Source: Sphaerolaimus hirsutus
Taxonomy: Eukaryota; Nematoda; Chromadorea; Monhysterida; Sphaerolaimidae
Direction of reading: 5' to 3'
Assembly (NCBI GenBank): GCA_964036195.1
Contig: OZ038453.1
Span: forward strand, 28,400,997 to 28,464,996
Length of the DNA stretch: 64,000 bases
Made by a program: the position numbers and the translations under genes. The notes beneath the pieces are model-generated. The model was not told the DNA's origin, did not search any database, and saw nothing but the letters and a program-made list of their open reading frames with translations. Below are positions 60,623 to 64,000 of the stretch, one piece after another (positions within the stretch are counted from its first letter, which is position 1; each line of letters begins with the position of its first letter).

Positions 60623-61067
60623 TAGTGATGGAATGGCGCCATTGGCGCTTGAAACCCTTTTCCTGTGGTTCCCTCCTTCCGTGGCGCCCTTCACAGCAAA
60701 AAATGGGTGTGTGATGCGCGGTGAAGTGTCCTGAAGTGTCTTCACCCAGACGCGCAATGTCGGCGTGAAGACACTTCACTACATCCCAGATGCTTCACGG
60801 CACTTCACAAACCATGCAAAGTATGCTGCAAAAGTTCGTGAAGTGCACTTCATGAATTCCGGTCTTTGTGAAGCTAGGTGAAGTGAGTGGAAGACACTTC
60901 ACTGAAAACTTCGTGAAGTGTGTGGAAGTGAGTTGAAGTGCCTTCACAGAGCGCACTTCCACAAACTTCACGAACCCATTTTTTGCTCTGCTTGGCGCTT
61001 GGCGTCCTTTTTCTGTGGCGCCCACTTTCCGAATGGCGCCATTTTTTCTGGCGCTTTGCCATCACTA
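60623..61067. mobile_element. TAGTGATGG element with nested CAGCAAAAAATGGG element
   Basis: Ends TAGTGATGGAATGGCGCC and GGCGCTTTGCCATCACTA; flanks GTCATGGT and GTCACTGT agree at 6 of 8 positions, a possible decayed hAT duplication. It is split by the CAGCAAAAAATGGGTGTGTG...CCCATTTTTTGCT element at 60693-60990, which iterates GTGAAGTG. Confidence 0.65.
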
Positions 61068-61103
61068 GTCACTGTGTAGCCAGCGAAATGTCACCCAGTC
61101 CAT

Positions 61104-61328
61104 GTGCCAGTTCCGCAAAATGAGAAGTGAGAACTGAAATGGCAAAGGCGAAGTAAACGCGCAAAGGCCAAGTGAAACGGCAAGTGGATTGGCAAAAGCT
61201 AAGCAAAAAAATAAAAATGGAAAGTAATTTCCCTTCGCTTTTGCCAATTTCCTTCTCAATTCACTTCTCATTTCACTTCGCCTTTGCCATTTCACTTCTC
61301 ACTTCTCATTTTGCGGCAAGTTTGTGGC
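61104..61328. mobile_element. GTGCCAGTTCCGCAAAATGAG foldback element
   Basis: 225-bp inverted repeat (TTCCGCAAAATGAGAAGTGA / TCACTTCTCATTTTGCGG) with iterated GGCAAAGGCGAAGT. Related by its ends to 7453-7829. Confidence 0.65.
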
Positions 61329-61502
61329 AAAATTACCCTAAAATCTAATTACCCCCTTTAATTAACCCCCACCATCAAAATACCCCCAGGTTTGAGCGAG
61401 CTGGGGAAATAATGCCCCCCTCCCCCTTCGAAGTACCCCCCACCGAAATTGAGTGTGAAGAGAATGTACATGATGGTAAATCGGTATCCATTTTTAGAAG
61501 TA

Positions 61503-62392
61503 CCGTATTACCTCAAATTAACCCCCCCCCCTTGAATTAACCCCCCCCCTCGAAATACCCCCCTAAATTTCGGCTGGGGAAATAATAAACCCCCCCCTCG
61601 AAATACCCCCCTAAAATTGAGTGTAACGTGAACGTACATGACAAATATTTACCACAGTTTGTGATCTGTACAATGCAGAACACACGTTAAAACTGATGAT
61701 TAAGTGACGTTAGAGTAGGGTTTTTGTGTATACCGTATTTCCTCGAAATACCCCCCGGGGGGTGATTGTTTCATAGTGGTCCCGAGAGGGGGGGGTTAAA
61801 CGAGGGGGGGGGGGTATTTCGAGGGGGGGGGGGGTTATTATTTCACAAGAAAATTTTTTAAATCCCAGTACGAAATTGTCGTCTGAAACGTACGCAGACG
61901 TCGAAAAATACAACAAAAACCGCCATTTATAAGGTTATGTAGACTAATATTAGTACGTAGATGGTATAAACACTGTTCTAACGTGATTCCGACATTGTTT
62001 TAACGTGTGTTCTGCACTACGCAGAACACAAACTGCAGTATTTGGCATGTACGTTCTCTTTACACTCAATCTGGGGGGGGTATTTCGAGGGGGGGGGTGA
62101 TTGTTTCATAGTGGTCTCGAGAGGGGGGGGGTCAAACGAGGGGGGGGGGGGGTATTTCAAGGGGGGGGGGGTATTTCGAGGAAATACGGTATACAGTTAT
62201 ATATGCCTATAAACACATATACATCTATGTAATTGTTCGATTTTTCTACGTCTGCGTATGGGGAATTTCCGAAAATTTCTGGCGAAATAATAGACCCCCC
62301 CCCTCGAATAAACCCCCCCCCTCGAATTATCCCCCCCTCAAATTTTGCTGGCGAAATAATAAACCCCCTGGGGGTATTTCGAGGTAATACGG
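61503..62392. mobile_element. TACCGTATTACC-type MITE with nested TACCGTATTTCC MITE
   Basis: Outer ends CCGTATTACCTCAAATTAAC and TTCGAGGTAATACGG, TA-flanked. The nested element at 61733-62189 has ends CCGTATTTCCTCGAAATACC and TTCGAGGAAATACGG, TA-flanked. Removing it restores GTGTATATACAGTTAT, as seen uninterrupted at ~17905. A MITE scrap also precedes at 61329-61455. Confidence 0.8.
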
Positions 62393-62522
62393 TAATCAAA
62401 TTTTAAACGCTTCAAGTTTCTTTTATCACATTTTGTTCCTGGACAAAAATAGCACCAATCTCTAAAAGCATGGTACTTTCAAAGTCATGGTGCTAATGGT
62501 TTTTGATTTGGCTCTAACACCA

Positions 62523-62689
62523 GGTGCCAGTCCCAGACCCTGTAAAATGTCAAATGTCTTGCAAAGTGTCAAAAGTCATGCAAAATGCCCTGAAAAAAGG
62601 CAACCCTGTTGCCATGTTGCAAGCCATTTTACATGACTTTTGACACTTTGCATAACATTTAACATTTTACACGGTCTGGGACTGACCCC
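62523..62689. mobile_element. CTGGTGCCAGTCCC foldback element
   Basis: Ends GGTGCCAGTCCCAGACCCTG and ACACGGTCTGGGACTGACCC, with iterated TGTCAAATG and AAAAGGCAACCCTGTTGCCA core. Confidence 0.65.
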
Positions 62690-62706
62690 AGGACTACCCC
62701 AAATTT

Positions 62707-62822
62707 ACCGTATTTATTCTAATAGAAGAGCGCCATTCTTTTTTTTCATCAACTCTTTTACCTGCCGTTCTATTAGAGGTGCCGTTCTATTGGAGGCTGC
62801 CGTTCTATTAGAAGAAATACGG
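62707..62822. mobile_element. complete CCGTTCTATTGGAGG-type MITE (116 bp)
   Basis: Ends CCGTATTTATTCTAATAGAA and TTCTATTAGAAGAAATACGG; three GCCGTTCTATTNGAGG motifs inside. It shares the CCGTATTT terminus with the G-rich MITEs but not their interior. Confidence 0.7.
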
Positions 62823-63220
62823 TGTATCACCACCCCAGTACTCCCCATCACTAGTACATACATATAACCTATTTACCCCCCCCCCCCCCAATTTACAGAG
62901 TGCGGTGGGGAAGAAGGTGATGACCAGGGGGTACCCGTGGACCCGAATTTCGCCCAGCACGGGTACCCGGTTCTCGGCGAGCTGTGCGAGTATACGGATA
63001 ATAAGGAGTGGAGGGAGGCTGCTAGGTGGGCGGAGTTTGGGAAATTACTTTTACCTTTTAATGAACTCATGTGTAGACATTTTTAAAATACTTTTTCGAA
63101 TGAGTATGTGAAAGTGGATACTTTTTTCATGTAAAAAGAACATGAAAGTTAAACAAAATATTACTGAACTTTCGACTTATGCATGACAATTGACAAATTT
63201 GTGCGTCGGTTCATAAGACA
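62823..63220. other. intergenic, nothing recognised
   Basis: Includes a C run near 62877-62888; no supported gene. An end of the CTGGTGCCAGTCCC family (ACAGGGTGCGGCAGCGGGAC) follows at 63245-63272. Confidence 0.4.
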
Positions 63221-63275
63221 TTTGACACTTTCATTTACACATTACAGGGTGCGGCAGCGGGACTGCCCCCTGGGG

Positions 63276-64000
63276 CAGGATTTAATTGTCGAGAAAATAC
63301 GCCCTACACACCTGACAAATCAAGGGGCATAAATAAAACTGATCGTGAAGCAAATTTTACATCGGGTGGGCGCGCCAGCTTGATCCCTCGCTGCCGAGGG
63401 AGGGCGCAAGCGACCCACCCATAATATGGTCGGACACACCAAAATGCGGAAATCGCACATTTAAAATCGCAATAACTTCGGAACGCGACAAGCTACGGCA
63501 AAACCGATCATACCATTGAAAAGTACCCCTATGCAAATTTTCAGATCGAATGGTGTAGTTGGGAGGAAGTTATTACACATTTTCGTTTCTGGGCAGTGTT
63601 GTTGTTGTTGTTGTTGTTGTTGTTCTTCATCTTGTTCTCCCGACAATTTTCAAACTGCAATAACTTCCTTGAAACACGACCGATTTTCATGGTTGATGGC
63701 TCATATGAAAGAGCATATGATGCAATTTTTTATTTTCGGGAATTTTTTTCACAAGCTCCGCCCACTTTGGGACGGTATCTGTTTGAAATTTTCTAACCTC
63801 AATAAATTTAAAATTTGAATACAAATGCGGCAATAAAAAAATTTTGTTGATGTGCGCCATGACTAGAGCTTTCAAATGAGCCAATTTTTGGCAATTTTGG
63901 TACAGATTTACAAAAGTTATTCAAGTTTGCTTATTTTCTGTAAAATGCGCAAACATGCCTGAACTACTGCTTGATGTGATACTGAGCATGTGACCTTGCA
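63276..64000. other. intergenic with a short (TGT)n microsatellite
   Basis: (TTG)n run at 63599-63622. The surrounding CAATAACTTC and ACAAGCTCCGCCCAC sequences look repeat-derived, but I cannot define an element. The two ~65-100-aa ORFs across the microsatellite are not supported as genes. Confidence 0.4.

Noticed and set aside
63461..63884. Small ORFs around the TGT microsatellite
   Set aside because: Poly-Gln/poly-Cys/poly-Leu from a triplet repeat read in different frames, with no supporting flanking homology.

Overview
The window looks like a repeat-dense nuclear contig from an invertebrate-like (probably aquatic) metazoan. I cannot name the species. The evidence is eukaryotic throughout: LTR retrotransposons with TATA boxes, AATAAA signals and consensus splice donors; several hAT-like non-autonomous DNA transposons with perfect 8-bp target duplications; TA-flanked MITEs; degenerate tRNA-like sequences; and one 200-N scaffold gap. 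I see no ordinary host gene.

Layout. 1-5106: the 3' part of a large Ty3/Gypsy-type LTR retroelement (copy 1), consisting of most of a helicase ORF, a 3' UTR and a 3' LTR. 5107-13060: nested small DNA transposons, including a four-level nest at 8141-10760 and two degenerate tRNA-like sequences. 13061-13260: N gap. 13261-22139 and 24043-32940: two nearly identical copies of one ~8.9-kb block in direct orientation (tandem duplication, or both haplotypes scaffolded in series), separated by ~1.9 kb of other repeats. 32941-38517: more MITE/hAT-like elements and a 20-bp tandem array. 38518-56018: a complete 17.5-kb LTR retroelement (copy 2) inserted in a MITE, with 4-bp target duplication CAAA and LTRs differing at 3 of 1661 positions. 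56019-64000: more MITE, hAT-like and foldback elements.

The standout is the retroelement. Its first ORF runs Gag (capsid-like region, CCHC knuckle, RGG tail), then a membrane-anchored, cysteine-rich, glycoprotein-like segment with a furin-type RQKR site and two hydrophobic segments, then aspartic protease and the start of reverse transcriptase. Reading shifts +1 in the middle of RT into a second ORF holding the rest of RT, RNase H and integrase (H2C2, DD35E, GPY). Where env would normally lie there is instead a 1323-aa superfamily-1 Upf1-like helicase. The same helicase is present in copy 1, and the differences between copies are mostly synonymous, so it appears to be a selected part of the element. 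The Gag-glycoprotein-PR-Pol order and the downstream helicase are both outside the textbook Metaviridae plan.

A second theme is the small transposons. Families with the same termini (TACCGTAT, TAGTGATG or CAGAGTTG) carry interiors built from many direct and inverted copies of a short motif, and that motif differs from element to element while the ends stay constant.
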